A stretch of 7,328 bases of DNA, taken from positions 1-7,328 of the forward strand of contig CALADR010000184.1 in NCBI GenBank assembly GCA_937890845.1, written 5' to 3'. Origin of the DNA: an uncultured Bacteroidales bacterium (lineage in GTDB: Bacteria > Bacteroidota > Bacteroidia > Bacteroidales > UBA932). The translations under genes were made by a program, and so were the position numbers. The notes under the pieces were generated by a model. That model was not told the origin of the DNA. It searched no databases and worked only from the letters and a program-made list of their open reading frames with translations. This document shows, piece after piece, positions 6,204-7,328 of this stretch (positions are counted from its first letter, which is position 1; each line of letters opens with the position of its first letter).

Positions 6204-7253
6204 CTACTGTACGAAGTTGCCAACTCCTGCAAGCTCTTTCTGGATGTATTCGAGTGAAGCGATTTTTGCCTTGGTCTCCTCGACTGTAAGCATACGGGTG
6301 TTGTTGGAGTTGAACTCGGTGAGTTTGTTTCTTTCTGCCTCGCCCTCCTTGAAGTACTTGTCGTAGTTGAGTCCGCGGTTGTCGGCAGGAACACGGTAAA
6401 AGTCTCCCATATCCTCAGCCTTGGCGCATTCCTCGTTGGTCAGGAGAGTCTCGTACATTTTCTCTCCGTGACGGATACCGATGACCTTGATGTCTTCCTT
6501 CTTGCCGCCGAAGAGTTCGCAGACTGCTTCTGCCTGTGTCTGGATGGTGCAGGCCGGTGCTTTCTGTACAAGGATGTCTCCGTTCTGGCCGTGTTCGAAT
6601 GCAAAGAGTACGAGATCCACAGCCTCCTCGAGAGACATGATGAACCTGGTCATTGACGGCTCTGTAAGAGTGATAGGATTGCCGTTACGGATCTGGTCTA
6701 TCCACAATGGAATGACACTGCCGCGAGAGCACATTACATTACCATAGCGAGTGCAGCAGATTTTGGTGTCACCGGAGTAGCGGGATTTTGCTACTGCGAT
6801 TTTTTCTTCAATGGCCTTGGTAATACCCATTGCGTTAATCGGATATGCAGCCTTGTCAGTTGATAGACAGATTACTGCACCTACTTTGTATTCAATGGCT
6901 GCTGTAAGGATATTGTCTGTTCCTATAACATTGGTCTTGACTGCTTCCATCGGGAAGAACTCGCAGGACGGTACCTGCTTCAGAGCTGCTGCATGGAAGA
7001 TGTAGTCAACTCCCGGCATTGCGTTGCGGCATGACTGGAGGTTACGTACGTCTCCGATGAAGAACTTGATCTTGTGTGCAACATCAGGGTATTTCACCTG
7101 ATATTCGTGCCTCATGTCATCCTGCTTCTTCTCGTCGCGGGAGAAGATGCGGATTTCCTTTATGTCTGTACGGAGGAAACGGTTGAGTACTGCGTTTCCG
7201 AAACTACCGGTACCGCCGGTGATCATCAGGGTTTTGCCTGCAAATATGCTCAT
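6204..7253 (-). CDS. fnlA: UDP-GlcNAc 4,6-dehydratase/5-epimerase, FnlA/WbjB/CapE type
   Basis: Predicted 349-aa cytoplasmic extended SDR enzyme that takes UDP-GlcNAc to UDP-2-acetamido-2,6-dideoxy-L-arabino-4-hexulose, the committed step towards L-FucNAc. Motifs: GGTGSFG (13-19) for NADP binding, GDVRN (67-71), HAAALKQVP (87-95), STDKA (131-135), MGITK (142-146), RYGNV (169-173) and RHGEKMYE (261-268). The usual YxxxK of SDRs is replaced by MxxxK (M142, K146), which is a hallmark of the CapE/WbjB subgroup and separates it from PseB/FlaA1 proteins with a Tyr at this place; it is therefore not a defect. The C-terminal YDKYFKEGE region is the family's substrate-closing tail. The length fits the family. 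It heads the three-gene FucNAc block and begins 25 bases after a short open frame at the right edge, so a promoter is probably outside the window. Confidence 0.95.
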   Translation of the reverse strand: MSIFAGKTLMITGGTGSFGNAVLNRFLRTDIKEIRIFSRDEKKQDDMRHEYQVKYPDVAHKIKFFIGDVRNLQSCRNAMPGVDYIFHAAALKQVPSCEFFPMEAVKTNVIGTDNILTAAIEYKVGAVICLSTDKAAYPINAMGITKAIEEKIAVAKSRYSGDTKICCTRYGNVMCSRGSVIPLWIDQIRNGNPITLTEPSMTRFIMSLEEAVDLVLFAFEHGQNGDILVQKAPACTIQTQAEAVCELFGGKKEDIKVIGIRHGEKMYETLLTNEECAKAEDMGDFYRVPADNRGLNYDKYFKEGEAERNKLTEFNSNNTRMLTVEETKAKIASLEYIQKELAGVGNFVQ

Positions 7254-7278
7254 ATCTTTTGTGTAATTTAATTTGTCA

Positions 7279-7328
7279 TTATGCTATTTTGTCCAGCGCC
7301 TCGTATTTCGAGTGTCGGCTTTTGTATT
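7279..7328 (-). CDS. C-terminal end of an upstream gene (partial)
   Basis: On the minus strand the window opens inside a frame that runs for 15 codons (ending SKYEALDKIA) to a TAA at 7279-7281. The composition of this tail (charged, helix-like) looks like a real protein end, while the other two frames give less plausible peptides. The 25-base gap to fnlA fits an operon neighbour. Too little is visible to name the protein, and the evidence for coding is only moderate. Confidence 0.4.
   Translation of the reverse strand, partial: YKSRHSKYEALDKIA

Noticed and set aside
6820..6830. Replacement of the catalytic tyrosine by methionine in the SDR motif of fnlA (MGITK) as a sign of inactivation.
   Set aside because: MxxxK at this place is characteristic of the CapE/WbjB/FnlA subgroup, so it supports the assignment.

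Overview
The window is part of a surface polysaccharide (capsule or O-antigen type) gene cluster, most likely from a member of the Bacteroidales. The genes resemble those of Bacteroidota capsule loci, Shine-Dalgarno sequences are mostly absent, and the one promoter I can recognise fits the Bacteroidota -33/-7 pattern (TTG, 19 bp, TAnnTTTG). Species cannot be fixed from this sequence.

All the large genes are on the minus strand, so the operon reads from right to left. At the right edge is the last 15 codons of an unidentified upstream gene. Next come fnlA (UDP-GlcNAc 4,6-dehydratase/5-epimerase, capE/wbjB family), fnlB (bifunctional reductase with a C-terminal cupin, capF/wbjC family) and, after a 431-base interval, fnlC (2-epimerase, capG/wbjD family). 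In this order the three enzymes would convert UDP-GlcNAc to UDP-N-acetyl-L-fucosamine. Past fnlC the DNA becomes markedly AT-rich and carries an arginase/ureohydrolase-family enzyme, a TupA-like ATP-grasp protein and a Wzx-type flippase. The last three look like the serotype-specific, transferred part of the locus. The arginase and ATP-grasp pair may attach an amino-acid or amine substituent to the glycan; this is inference.

The most unusual part is the 431-base interval between fnlB and fnlC. It holds what looks like a complete small transcription unit on the opposite (plus) strand: a Bacteroidota-type promoter, a structured leader of about 160 bases with two stem-loops, a 46-codon ORF for a very basic small protein, and an intrinsic terminator whose T-rich tract is on the plus-strand side. 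One leader segment (4614-4626) can pair either with the upstream arm of the first stem-loop or, over 13 positions, with the start codon region of the small ORF. This suggests a built-in translation switch. I find no description of this arrangement in what I know of capsule loci.

The shorter gaps (1333-1422, 3242-3344, 7254-7278 and the left edge 1-69) show no supported genes or clear regulatory sites.
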